This document shows, in pieces, positions 35,888 to 46,970 of a stretch of 64,000 bases of DNA. This DNA comes from Emydura subglobosa. Its lineage: Eukaryota; Chordata; Testudines; Chelidae. Position 1 is the first letter of the stretch. Every line of letters begins with the position of its first letter. The notes under the pieces are model-generated. The model ran no database searches. It was not told the origin of the DNA and saw only the letters and a list, made by a program, of their open reading frames with translations. The stretch spans positions 3,888,679 to 3,952,678 of the forward strand of contig ML680098.1 of assembly GCA_007922225.1 (NCBI GenBank), read 5' to 3'. The position numbers and the translations under genes are program-made.

Positions 35888-37815
35888 GCTATGTATGGTG
35901 TTTACTTTAATATCAATCTATCATTTGACAGATTTTGTAATATCTGTTTTTCAACCGCATATAAGAACCGCACTGTTACCGTGGTTAGTTTACATTGTAC
36001 AGTAGGTTCACATCATAATGCTCATGATTTTACATAATTGTGTAGAACAGACACATGAGTAAACATATGCACTTTGCTTTCAGCCAACCTAAACATTTCC
36101 TACACACGATCATTGTAGCACGAAATTCCCATTAATATAAGTAATCATATATTATTATTTTTGATACATGCTGTTTAAATGCTTTCCATAAAGAATTGTG
36201 TAAACAGAATCACAGACTTCTTCAGATATATTGTCAGTGCTGTCGCAGAGTGCTCAGCTGGAGTTTGACAAAATAAATCGAGCGCCATTCTTTGTAGTTT
36301 CTGTTGACAGCCTGTATAATAAGTATTGAGATCCATTCCATCCAACAGAAAGAATTAAAAAAAGTGTTAAGAGCTTTCACTGGGGAATGGTTTAATTGGT
36401 GGCTGTTAATCAACCTGGCCAGGTTTCACTAATCTTGATTTACTTTCTAATTTGACAGCATGTGTGGAAGTGAGAAAGAGGTGAGAAATAAGAGACAGGA
36501 GATTTTACATATTAATTCTGAGGGCTGACTAAGGGCTCTCTCATCTAAGACTACAAATATGAAACTATTTGAAGCTAGCCAAAAATACAGTGGAGTAAAA
36601 ATATCCATTTCTACTTGCAGGTCAAGCCTGATATAATAGTGGATCATATTGAAAGGAAAAAAGATGGAAAACCAAAAAGCATTCAAAATAGAGTCTGCTT
36701 TCCTACTGAAAACCAAAATGGAACATTCAGAATGAGTGCTTTCCCATGGGTTACTATACCAGCCATTAACTGCTACAAAACAATCAACACAGTAAACAAA
36801 AACACATAACAGGGATGTCACATAGATTTTGAGAGGCAACAAGAGAAATTTCTATTAGGTTTGTAGCAACACTGATTACCTCTGTGTTGGGCCATTTCTT
36901 GATGACCTTTAAAGAATGGCTGTCTGAAAGGAACCTGTCTGGGAAAGAGGATCCAGATCTGACCCTTGAGTTATGCCCAGAACAGGCACACAAATTCATT
37001 CTGGTTCTAGCAACATTCCCAGTTTTAAGTGCAGGGCATCTCTCTGAAGTCGATAAGGTCTCTGAAGATGGAATGAACTTATTGGATATGCTACTGTTAT
37101 TGTACAAATAGAGATTTTACAACACATTGACATCAAAGTTTTCAAACTCTATTACCTAAATCTGGATTTAAGTGACTATTTCAAGACAAAAATGTCAGAA
37201 AATTCTGGGTTATATTTGTGGATACCAGCACATGCTACAGGTAAAAGGTGAAATTTGCTTCATGGATTTAATACAGCAGATTAAACAACACACAGCTATA
37301 TTTTAAGAGACGCAAAATTTGTAACTGGATTTCAAACATGCCAGTTTGTACGAGGGGGTCTCACAAAAACTACAAAAATATTTATATATTTTAAATGAGT
37401 AACACTAATGTTTCCCCCCATGAATCCAATTAAATAGCTTTTTAAAACAAATACCATATTTTCCTTTCTTAAGTGAACAACTAATACCACAATACTTTAT
37501 TTAAATTGTAGAACGCCGCCAAAAATATCTTTAGACCTGCAAAAATAGAAGATTAACAAGACATCTAAGGAAATAACCTGAAATCATCATCATAATAATC
37601 CACAAAGTTGGCTCAGGCATCCTCTGCCTGCAGCAATGTTCTTACTGAGCCTGAAGGACTGCCATAGGCTCCAGAGCCTGTGGGAATTTTAGTTAAAGCA
37701 GTTTGGGACCAGCAGAAATTACAAAGGTGTGTTGGGGAGAAAGTAGGTAAGCAGAAACCGTTAGGAGGATGCAGGGGAAGACACTAACCCAAAGGGGTTT
37801 CTGTGGAAAAACTAA
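35888..37815. other. Mostly unique DNA, no gene seen
   Basis: Includes the candidate conserved block at 36160-36470. Open frames at 36447-36842 (minus, 131 codons) and 36784-37111 (both strands) show no domain and overlap each other. Confidence 0.4.
36160..36470. promoter_or_regulatory. Candidate conserved non-coding element (unproven)
   Basis: Repeat-free. Contains 'gaattgtgtaaacagaatca', 'ggtttaattggtggctgtta' and 'ctaatcttgatttactttc'; rich in forkhead- and homeodomain-like words. Conservation not tested. Confidence 0.28.
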
Positions 37816-38440
37816 AGAAAGGTTACTTACCCTATAACACCTGTGGTCCTTCAGATGACGACGTTAGTGCCACTATCGGTGCCTATGTGCCTCAAGATTG
37901 GATTCTTTTGAACCGTAGTGTCTGCTGAGGCTACACATACACTTCGAGCCTTTTTATGCTCCCACACAAGGGCATAAAAGATGAGGTGGTTGGAAACCTC
38001 CCCTCAAGTCCTTCCCAATTCACAGACCATGCAGTTGAGGACTCTGAAATGCAGGGATGGGAGGAGGATGGATTGTGGGATCCACATTAACTACAACATC
38101 TCAAAGAGATGTTATAGTAAGATAAGTAATTGTTCATTATTCAAGTATGTGTCAGTGCAGATCCCACTGTAGGTGACTTGCAAGCAGTATCTTCCCAAGA
38201 GAGTGGGAGTGAGGCATTTCAGCTGCAGTCAGTCAAACAGAGACTTAAGTATTGCTTTCCCAAATTTGGTATCTGACCTGGTTGCCATGTCAAGGGTATA
38301 ATATGTTTAGCAAAAGTTCTGGTGTTGCTCTATGTCTAGGATATGACAAAGACCCCCATCTTCTTTGGAATGAGGAAATATAATTTGAGAGTCCTCACAG
38401 AAAAGGATAAACATACGGAGTATGGGACATCTGTACAGGG
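37816..38440. repeat. Interspersed repeat with inverted arms
   Basis: The left arm 'ggttacttaccctataacac' (from 37821) and the right arm at 38090-38131, read in reverse ('attacttatcttactataac'), are diverged inverted copies. The continuation 'tcaagtatgtgtcagtgcag' and 'cccactgtaggtgacttgca' fits a turtle repeat I recall, with the pattern 'gaaggttacttacc ... gagatgtgt'. Its superfamily is not known to me. The right edge is approximate. Confidence 0.55.
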
Positions 38441-38924
38441 AGATATTACCAGACAAATTAGGTCTGGACATTGGTGATCAATTCACAGTGGTGGAAGCGG
38501 AAGATGGGAAGTGGTTCTATTGATTTGTGGATATACTTTGAAGAAATTTAACCTGAGCTAAGAACTGGTGGATCAGACACACCATATTCCATCTTGCTGC
38601 CACAGGTGGCAAGAGGGAACCTAGGAAGGGCCACAGCAGGAAGTGGCATAAGCTCCAACAATGCTGCTAGTAAAAAAAGCAAAAAAAATCCAGTTTTGCA
38701 CATGAGACCTATAGTGGGATCCAAACTGATACATATTTGAAATAGTGGTAAAAGCTTCAGGAGATAGCACAACAATAGTCCCAAGAAGAGTGAGTAACTC
38801 CCAGAAGGGTTTTGTTTAGGTCTAATTCAACTAGCCATATAAAGACTAAAATAATGGCATTATAATGAAGCCAGATTGTAGTTTGCACATTTCATCAAAG
38901 GATCTCAAGCTTTCTACAAAGTTA
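38441..38924. other. Unassigned DNA, no gene seen
   Basis: A 78-codon minus frame at 38548 has no domain. Nothing else recognised. Confidence 0.35.
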
Positions 38925-39062
38925 AATCTCAGACCCATACCCTCAAGTAGGTAGATATTACTGCCTCCATTTTACAGAGGATGCAGTTGAGGCACAGAGA
39001 TTATGTGAATTATCTAATCATACACAGTGACTTCATTTCAGAGTCTGGAATGTGACTCGAGT
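38925..39062. repeat. MIR/L2-type repeat
   Basis: 'tcaagtaggtagatattact', 'ccattttacagaggatgcag' and 'ttgaggcacagagattatg' form the MIR/L2 block in the usual order. Confidence 0.75.
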
Positions 39063-39489
39063 AGAACTGGTTGAAATATTTCAATTTGTTTTGGAAAAAA
39101 ATTAATCTTGTTCTAATGCCTGATTAACTCAAGAGGCTTGACTAGGAGTTCCTTATTCTAACCACACACCTTCTGGAAAAGCCATATGGCTGGTATCACA
39201 TGGAGAGACAAGAGTAGAAAAAATGCGTAAGTCAAAGGTGAAGGACATCTTGAAGACTTGGAAGAAACTGAAGAAGTGAACAATGGTCTAATAATATAGG
39301 CAGAAGGAGAGGTTGATAAACAGGCTTAATAAATTAATATATATGACAGATAGCAACTGCAACAAAGGTTATTGGGAGAGAGTGTTATGAATGGTGATGG
39401 CTGAAGGACTGAATAATGCTCTTAAGTATTCATCCTGTAGTAGATATCAATGACTGTGATAAGTCTTCTTTAGACAGATTTGAATCTAA

Positions 39490-40392
39490 ATTATGCAGAA
39501 GAGGCATTCATAGATAGAGGATTGTTCTCATGGGATGGACTCCAGCTGAGTAGGGAGGAAAATTGACTTCTGGGATGGAGGTTCCAGAAGTGATTAAAAG
39601 AGCATTAAACTAGGAATTCAGGCAACACAGTTGGGAAATGTTCATGTAATCTCCACTCCTGATTCTAATACAGAGCAAGAGGAAAATCAAAAAGAAGATA
39701 TAGCAAAGGAGAAAGGAAAAACAAAGGGTGGGAGAATAGACAACACAGGGAAAGATAATGCCAATACCACTGACAACAACAGTCAGGAGAGCAACACTAG
39801 CAGTAAAACTTAATTGGGTGAAGAATCTGGATGAAGACAAGCAGAAACAACTAAGATGTCTGTAAACCAGTGCAAGGAGCCTGGGTAACGAAATGAAGGA
39901 ACTAGTACTACTGGTGCAGGAAGTGAAACCACAAATTATAGGGATAGTGGAAACACGGTGGAATAGTAGTCGTGATGAGAATACAGGTATTGAAGGTATG
40001 TGCTGTTCAAGAAAGACAGAAAAAGGTGGTGGAGTAGCATTGTATATTAATGATGAGGTATACTATAAAGAAATTAGAAGTGATTGAATGGATAAAATGG
40101 AATCTGTTCAGATCAGAAGCATTTTGGGGAAGAAAGGTAACAGAGCCCTGGTTCAAGTGATCATGAGTTAATTCAGTTTAAATTAAATGGAAGGATAAAC
40201 AAAAATAGGTCTCCAACTAGGATCCTTGATTTGTGGATCCTCTATAACTTTAAATGAAGATTTGAGGACTTCATTAACTCAGTCCAAGATTATGGGTCTA
40301 CTACAGGAGTGGGGAGGTGAGGTTCTGTGACCTGCAGTGTGCTGGTGATCAGACTGGATGATCATGTTCCTTCTGGCCTCAGTGTTTGAGGT
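39490..40392 (+). mobile_element. Internally deleted CR1 LINE with endonuclease remnant
   Basis: The 5' part (39490-39890) matches the CR1 leader/ORF1-ORF2 junction: 'gtaggctg'-free but with 'agtgattaaaagagcattaa', 'actaggaattcaggcaac' and 'aggagcctgggtaacgaaat'. At 39893-40087 the frame reads a piece of the APE-type endonuclease with IIGIVETRW near residue 15 and GGGVALYIND near residue 47, the usual spacing; the ORF2 frame stops at 40085. Diverged downstream DNA (40150-40300) jumps directly to the 3' end 'ggtgaggttctgtgacctgc ... gatgatcatgttccttctgg' (40316-40376). Most of the reverse transcriptase is missing, so the copy is dead. Confidence 0.8.
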
Positions 40393-42539
40393 ATGAATCT
40401 GGAGCAATTCAGTTACAGTATGCGGAGCTATAACAGACTTACACTAGAGAAGTTACATAATCAGGCCTCTTTATGTTTAGGTAAGGTTTTCATTGTTGTT
40501 TTTAAAGTAAAAATAGTGGTATTCATTAGGAACTATAAACATGGCAAATGCTGTATGGATTTTGTGAGCTTGAGAGGTGGTCATACTCATTTTTCCAGCA
40601 ATGATAAATGCTGTGATACTCCCACAGGAAGGGATGCAAAGGAAGTCAACAACAGCATCCAGGAATATGAAATTTGTAACCCACTGGGAATTACAATAGA
40701 AAACTTGTTAGGCAGCAGCAGGGTTTTGAAAGACCAAAATTAACTAAATTGCTTTTCTGTGTGTTCTGCCCTGATAGCTGAGGTCAACCGGAACACTTGC
40801 GCTAATGGACTAATTGTAATCACTAGGGCTGCTGACAGGGAATTCTCAATGAAGGCCCTTCAGCTCAGGAATTCACTTCTTCCATTGCTCTGACAGATCC
40901 TGAATCAGTTGACCTTCAGAATTCAGTGCAAGTCCCATTTGTTTATATTGTCTGATAGGGTGATGATGTATGGTAGCATAATACTGGGCCTACATCATTT
41001 AGTTATTCCTGTATCAACTAAATCCTGATATTCCTATCTTTTTAACCCTTCCATACATAGTGTCCTGAGACACTATGGAAATTTTTTATTTACCAAAAAA
41101 ATAAAAATTCAGGAAAGAAGCTGTATTTGAGGTTTTGAATAGGATTGTTGGCTGAGGAAACGACAGATTCATTATGTGTACATTTGTAAAGAGCAAAGCA
41201 AAGAAAACACAATAATGAGGGGCAATTTGGAATAAAATCAAAGTAATATTGTAACTACAACAACTAGCATATCGTGCCTGAAGGGAAATATCCTGAAGGG
41301 ATATCTTGCCTAAAGGGATATGGTCTAGACCACCAGAACTTGGAGCCATTGAAACCACTAGAGAGTCAATAAATTATTTACAGTTTGAGAAACCTTTCCA
41401 TCAAGTCCCTCATCGTGACAGGCTACTGGTTACGTGAAAAGCTGTACTGATTCTGATGAAGACATGAAGTCAATATCAACAAACAAACAAGACCTGTAAA
41501 ATAACAAAGAAAATGGTTGTTGTTTATCAAGCAGCAAGCAATGGAGATCCAGGCTGTAACTTGAACCTTTACTTCTTATATGTATTATATGAACTCTCAC
41601 TGGATATGCTACTGGCAGGACATGAGGTCTATGTAAATAACATCTCTTTCTCCTTTTGAATATTGTTTCTTTACACTTGATCCTAATACCACCACACAGA
41701 GAAAACGGGTGGAGTATATAGCAGAAACCATGATCTAAGCCCATTGTCTTGAATGTATTTAGAGGACTCTGAGGTGAAGCCCATCTAAAGATTTCTCCTG
41801 ATACTTCCATCCCACTCACTCTTTGTCTTTAACTAGAGATGGGGAACGGAAATCTAAGAAACTTTTAGATCAGTCACCTCCTTGATTCTTCCATCATTTC
41901 CTCTAAACACAAGGCCTGCAAAGAAATATAAGCATAAGGAAACAAAAGAAGAATAAACAATGTCACTGGAAAGAAAGGGATTGAATACACTATGTGTAAC
42001 AAACAATAATAAAGAGACAGTAGAAAAAAGTATGTGAAATCTATTTTATGCAAGAAATAGATTCGTGGCCTGGTTATCCTTTCAGTTACAATGGTGTAAA
42101 TCAGGAGCTACTCCACTTAAGTCAATCAAGTTATATAGGTGTATAACTGGTTAGAGATCAGAATCATGATAATAAAATCCAGGCTGTAAACTATCTAGTG
42201 TCCTGAGAGACAGATCTCACTGCTTAGAAACAGGTACAAATCAAGAAGTTTTTGTGCTATCTTCCTCAAACAACATTCATCTTGCCCCATTATTAAGGCC
42301 TTCAAACCCTTATTACTCCTTTCACCATAAACTTCTCCTGAGCAGAGCTTTCTATTCATGCTGAACCATGTGCTCATTCTGTATGTTAGCAAAACAACCA
42401 CTTTGTTCTTACAGTGATCCCCTAATTCCATGGCGTTAAACTAAAACTAGATTTTTACAGATAGATCACAAAAACATAAAAAGTTAACAGAATCCATCAA
42501 AATCAGCATAAAGCCCAAAATAAGGCAGAGGAATAAAGC
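40393..42539. other. Mostly unique DNA, no gene seen
   Basis: Frames at 40393 (116 codons), 41086, 41430 and 42195 carry no domain. Three near-identical ~16-bp units (ctgaagggaaatatc type) lie at 41277-41321. One amniote repeat copy is at 42075-42170. Confidence 0.4.
42075..42170. repeat. Abundant amniote interspersed repeat copy
   Basis: 'agttacaatggtgtaaatca', 'ggagctactccacttaagtc' and 'gagatcagaatcatgataa' match the family well. Confidence 0.65.
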
Positions 42540-42726
42540 TTTTACAATCTCCTATTATCTCACTGTTTCCTTGTACTCTCCCCTCTGCCGTATCCTATCT
42601 GCCATACTTACTTAGACTGTAAGCTCTTTGGGGCAAGAGATATCTTTTTTTCCTGTGTTTGTCCAGCACAAAATATGATAGTGTCCTGGTCTATGACTGG
42701 GGCTCCTAGGCCCTACAGTGATACAA
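42540..42726 (+). repeat. L2-type LINE 3' tail, sense
   Basis: 'ctattatctcactgtttcct', 'gactgtaagctctttggggc' and 'gactggggctcctaggccct' are the sense version of the tail seen in reverse at 5178, 12728, 13338, 46868 and 47822. Confidence 0.82.
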
Positions 42727-44282
42727 ATACTTGAACTCAGACAAAACTATACTGAGCTAACACCATTGCATCTAGAAACTGATTCATTTAGCTTCACGAC
42801 ATATTACAGAAGCCTTTGTGATTTGATTGGTGTGATGTGATCTGCAAAACACATCTATACATACGGAACAAGGGGGACACGATTTCTACAACAAAAAGTT
42901 GTATAACAACATTTGATTAATTACTTAGTATTTAGAATTAGAAAAGTCCTGTTACGTTGTCTAGCCATTTTATGTAATCCACTCATATTACACATTACTT
43001 ATATCGTCTAACCTTGCAGATTGTCATGAAAATTAACTACTTCAGATTAAAAAAAAAACTACTCTTCTATTGTTTGCCATAACAACAGAGAGAAAAGTTA
43101 TTTTTCTAAAAAAATTCATCCCAGATAAAATGGGCAAGTAGAACTGTCCAAGGCTGATCAAGTGATTATATGGCCTCAAATATGTCTCCCTGCACTTGCA
43201 GTTTGTATGTTCATATGAAGAGTATGGTTAGTGCATGATTCACATGATGCCATCTGGGATATGCACATTCTCTATTCAATTTCTGTTGACAGTTAATTGT
43301 CCTTTAAATGTCTTCAAGCGGTTTCCTTTTGCTTCCAAACTGATAAACCAAGTTTTTGTCTTGAAAGAAATTCCTCCCATCTATGTGTGCCACTCAGTAT
43401 ATGTAGAACAGAAACAGACCATATATTTACCTTTAGAATGGTCACTGTATTCCCTATCTTCAAAAGGGATTTCAAACAAGGAGTTATAACACACAGAATT
43501 ATTTTCACACCTCCAAGTGACAGAGAGAGTAGCAAGATATCTTCTGGGAAAACGACACCGAGAAATAACAGAAATAATGTGCCGAAGAGACTGTGCTTTG
43601 GTTTTACAAAATCTATTTTAAATTTGCAAAACAAAATCTCAAACAGGGAACGGTTCAAATCCAATGCTCTGTTCTGTCCAAATCACCAAAGATTTGAGAA
43701 TTCAGATAATTTTTTATTTAGTCTCCTCTCTATTAGAGGAAAATTGGTGAAAGTTTGTTTTTTGTTGCATCAAAAACGTAAGGGCTTATTCAGACTTGAA
43801 TTTCATTCTCTCCCATCCCTTCGGAACCATCAAAATTTAAGGTCTTTGTATGAAAGGGTTCCTATACTGACCTATCAATAAAAAATAGGTAACAACTCCT
43901 TTTTAGATGGATCAGACTTGAAGGCCTCTGAGCTCCTAGCTATACCAAAATTTAACTTAAACCAAAACATTTCCAAAGGGCCATAGTCATGTTCACAAGA
44001 GAAGGAGGCATATTTCATTCTTAATTCAAATGGCCTGTAAAATGATCTATGAATGACTAAAAGACTATTTTCCATGTGAAATGAAATGTGCCCACTGCAT
44101 TAGCTGGTAGGCATGGTGATATGTCACCACCGGGCAAAATCATATGAATTCTTGTAAAAAAAATTCTGGATATGAATACATATGAAGGAAAGATAAGTGG
44201 TTTCACCCAAGCACCGTCGGTGACCCAAGCAACAGAGAATGGTGCAAGCTAATGATGGATACATCCATCTATCTTACATACA
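42727..44282. other. Unique DNA, longest frame not accepted as a gene
   Basis: Holds a 194-codon plus frame (43297-43881) opposed by a 116-codon minus frame. Neither shows a domain, repeat structure or signal peptide that I recognise. The frame is low in G and has lysine/serine/phenylalanine-rich composition like the local DNA. Confidence 0.4.
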
Positions 44283-44405
44283 ATGGTGCTGTATCGTCAT
44301 TACACACATAGGGAACTGAGGCATCGTGAGAATAAGAGGTTTGCCCAAAGTCTCTCAGGAATCTGTGGTGGTGCAGGGAATTGAACCCAGACCTTCTAAG
44401 TCTCC
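44283..44405. repeat. MIR/L2-type repeat
   Basis: 'agggaactgaggcatcgtga', 'gaggtttgcccaaagtctct' and 'gggaattgaacccagacctt' match the MIR/L2 block. Confidence 0.75.
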
Positions 44406-44454
44406 AGATCTTGAACATCTCCTTGAAGTAGTCAGTAAGACCCTGGGTAAATGA

Positions 44455-44592
44455 AAATGATAGGACCTGAAGAGCAGCTCTGCGTAGTTTGAAAGCTTGT
44501 CTCTTTCACCAACTGAGTTGGCCCAATAAAAGATATCGCCTCACCCATCTTGTCTCTCTAATAATCTGGGGCCAATATGGCTACAGCACCAT
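44455..44592 (+). repeat. Repeat with hammerhead-like core, possible Penelope-like 3' end
   Basis: 'gaaagcttgtctctttcacc', 'cccaataaaagatatcgcct' and 'cacccatcttgtctctctaa' match a repeat I recall as frequent in turtles. The 5' part contains CTGAAGA (44467-44473) and GAAA (44491-44494), the two invariant core strings of a hammerhead ribozyme, flanking a weak hairpin. Penelope-like retroelements are known to carry hammerheads, so that class is possible. A diverged second copy lies at 63241-63328. Confidence 0.55.
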
Positions 44593-45119
44593 TGCAAAGA
44601 AAAAGTACTGAGATTTTGCACAACTCTCAGAGCATAATGGTTGCTTTTCCATTTAGTGGCAGACCATGACTTTCCAAGGACTGCCGGGAGGATCACAGTC
44701 TAACAAGGACAGCTCTAATTATGAGGTATGGTCCCAGTGTCCTAGTAAGAAGCTTTAATATCTTCCCCCCACACTGATTTTCCTCCTGCCATGCTACACT
44801 GCCAGTTATAAAAGCTTACTGCAATGCACAGAGCTCATAGAGAAAGCACTGTAGACACAAGGAGGGCAAGGCAGACTTTGACTTCTGCAGTTCATGTGCA
44901 TGAAAGGAGAGCAACAGCAAGTTCCCTGGAGAAGCAAAGAAAAAAAATCTTCCCCTTTTCCCTCAGTTATGCAGATTGTACAAGGCCAACAAAACTGCTC
45001 TGTAGGGGTGTGTGTCTTGTTTGTGTAAGGGAGATGATTCCCTTCATGTTATCATGCTGCTTGCAGAGTGAATAATAATAATATTGGGATACAATAATAA
45101 ACAGCTGCTTCCTGAGGTC
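44593..45119. other. Unique DNA, no gene seen
   Basis: An 83-codon frame at 44824 has no domain. Nothing else recognised. Confidence 0.35.
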
Positions 45120-45212
45120 CACAATTACTCAAGTTTAACTCTACCTAGGCAAAATCCCACTGAAGTCAATGGGAGTTAACCAGAGTTAAAACCTCAGCAT
45201 TTGGTCCAAAGT
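45120..45212. repeat. Abundant amniote interspersed repeat copy
   Basis: 'caaaatcccactgaagtcaa' plus 'tgggagttaaccagagttaa' and 'agcatttggtcc' match the family closely. Confidence 0.65.
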
Positions 45213-45518
45213 AAGGAGAACTGGACTGCAGTTTGCAGAAAAAACAAAAACAAACACACACTAAAGAAGAAAACAAGAAATTAATGTTTTCAAGATGCTG
45301 AAAATTATGGATTAATGGAACTGCATCCCCATCAGGGTAGGGAAACAGGAATCTTCCCCAACCCACTGCATACTAGAACAGGGACCAGCCACAATCATGA
45401 TGCTCATATTCCCAGAATGCAAGGGCTACACAAGTCGAGGGCAACTAGTGGAGCTAAATTCACCCAGAGGAAGCAGAAATGGGTGAGAGGAGAGAGCATT
45501 GCATGATGTACCTTGTCA

Positions 45519-45590
45519 GAGCTGGATTTAGGAGCAGGCCACTGCCTGGGGTGCCAGGCTCAGAGGCACTGGGTTCAGGGTGTTGTTTTT
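45519..45590. mobile_element. Partial MITE-like fragment
   Basis: 'cagagctggatttaggagca', 'actgcctggggtgccaggc' match the left part of a MITE I recall (cagagccggatttagg ... gcctagggcgcc). The right end is not seen. Confidence 0.4.
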
Positions 45591-45599
45591 GTTGTGAGT

Positions 45600-45915
45600 G
45601 ACAGAAGGAAAAATAGAATGTTTGAAGTAAAACATTTCAGGTATTCAGTATGTGGATTCATTTTTCACTAACCTCCTAGAATGTTCTTGACTTTTGTAGA
45701 ATCTTGCGGAACCTTCCAGACTTTGAGAACTATGTTTTCTTCGAACATCCTAGAATGTTGTCAGCCATGCCTTCATGAGTATACAAGGGACAGGGCATTG
45801 CCAGTCAGACAGTGAGATACAAGAATGAACTGAAGTGAAGAAAGAAACTAGCTGCGATATGGTGAAACTTGTTTTATTGTGTAATTCTGAAAATATACCT
45901 GTGTTTTAAGACTTG
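45600..45915 (+). mobile_element. LTR-like segment with HSE-like pentamers
   Basis: A run of nGAAn/nTTCn pentamers (45679-45760) is followed by a TATA-like 'gagtatacaaggg' (45777-45789) and then by 'aacttgttttattgtgtaat', an R/U5-like segment. The order (upstream control motifs, TATA-like box, terminator region) fits an LTR, and I recall a turtle LTR with similar repeated 'agaatgttct' words. No paired LTR or internal genes nearby. Confidence 0.42.
45679..45760. promoter_or_regulatory. Cluster of heat-shock-element-like pentamers
   Basis: GAATGTTC (45679-45686) is a perfect nGAAnnTTCn pair. From 45698 the pentamers AGAAT, CTTGC, GGAAC, CTTCC, AGACT follow in phase, three of them perfect. A third set, CGAAC, ATCCT, AGAAT, GTTGT, lies at 45742-45761. 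Whether heat shock factor binds is not known. Confidence 0.4.
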
Positions 45916-46329
45916 AAGAGTGTATCAAAATCATTAAATGGGCTATAAACCCAATAAAAGATAAGGTATTCCAAAGTTTAACAAATAGTGGTAAGGGTGG
46001 GGCGCAAAGATGCACTTCACCTGAAGCGCCATTTGGTCTAAGACTCACCCTGTACCTTGTTAACAAGTGGCTCTTGATATGCACACTGACTGAGCCCTGA
46101 AGATGTTCTGGTTTAAGTAGCCAGAATGCCTCTGAAGACTTCTTACAATACATATCCCTCTGAACATTCTGCACCCTCCAAATGAGATTCTATCTTAGAT
46201 CCACAGCATAGCTAACTCCTACAACAACCTCCATATGAGCTCCTAACTAACAAACATCTTTCTTTTCTCCCAGCCTTTTCCATTCTATGTGGAGCCAGAT
46301 GAGACCTAAAAGTGAATTTTGCTGAAATG

Positions 46330-46800
46330 GTTACAGCTTGATGTCAAGTGATCATTTATTAATGTTTCCACTCAGTGTATATTCTCCAAGCTCTTAGTAT
46401 CTATTTCACTCTCCAAGGCTAAACTTTACACCAAGCTTAATTTATCTGTGGTATATTTGGTGATCTTCAATAAGTAATTATTAATACTCAGACTAAAATT
46501 TCACAATAAACCATGGTGAATGCAAAAAGTCAAATGCTGATGACTGAAACAGGAATTCACACTAACATACATTAACTCTCTCTTTGAAGATATTCAAACT
46601 GTAAATATTGCCAATTCTGTTTATTCCCTGCAAATTAAATGCTTCATTGATCTGTGAGAAACAGCATGGCAGCTCATCTTTGAAAAGTTGATCATTAGAC
46701 ATTACATTTGAAACATTTCAATTGCATCGGGCAAATTTCTTGTCTTCAGTTCTTAGTAGATTATCCCACAGTACAGATATTCTGTTTTGGTAGATACCTA
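46330..46800. promoter_or_regulatory. Candidate conserved non-coding element (unproven)
   Basis: Repeat-free, with 'agtaattattaatactcag', 'cctgcaaattaaatgcttca' and 'gaaaagttgatcattagac'. Same enhancer-like texture as 9700-10560. Judgement by eye only. Confidence 0.22.
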
Positions 46801-46867
46801 AGTGAAGCATTCTCAAGAATGGTTTTCAGGTGTTCTGTACATAAAAACCACAATATTTATTATCTAT

Positions 46868-46970
46868 TATTTGTATTTAAGTAGTGCTAGGGGACAACAG
46901 TCTAGGATCACAGCCACATTGCACTAGGCACTGTTGTATTAAATTAGATAGAATAAAGGGGCACAAGGAG
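46868..46970 (-). repeat. L2-type LINE 3' tail, reverse
   Basis: 'tgctaggggacaacagtcta' and 'cattgcactaggcactgttg' match the reversed L2 tail. Confidence 0.6.

Noticed and set aside
36447..36842. 131-codon minus-strand frame with hydrophobic stretches
   Set aside because: Hydrophobicity comes from T/A-rich codons; it overlaps plus-strand frames and no domain is seen.
43297..43881. 194-codon open frame on the plus strand
   Set aside because: No recognisable domain, overlaps an opposing open frame, and amino-acid composition follows local base composition. In 64 kb of AT-rich DNA a frame of this length without support is weak evidence for a gene.
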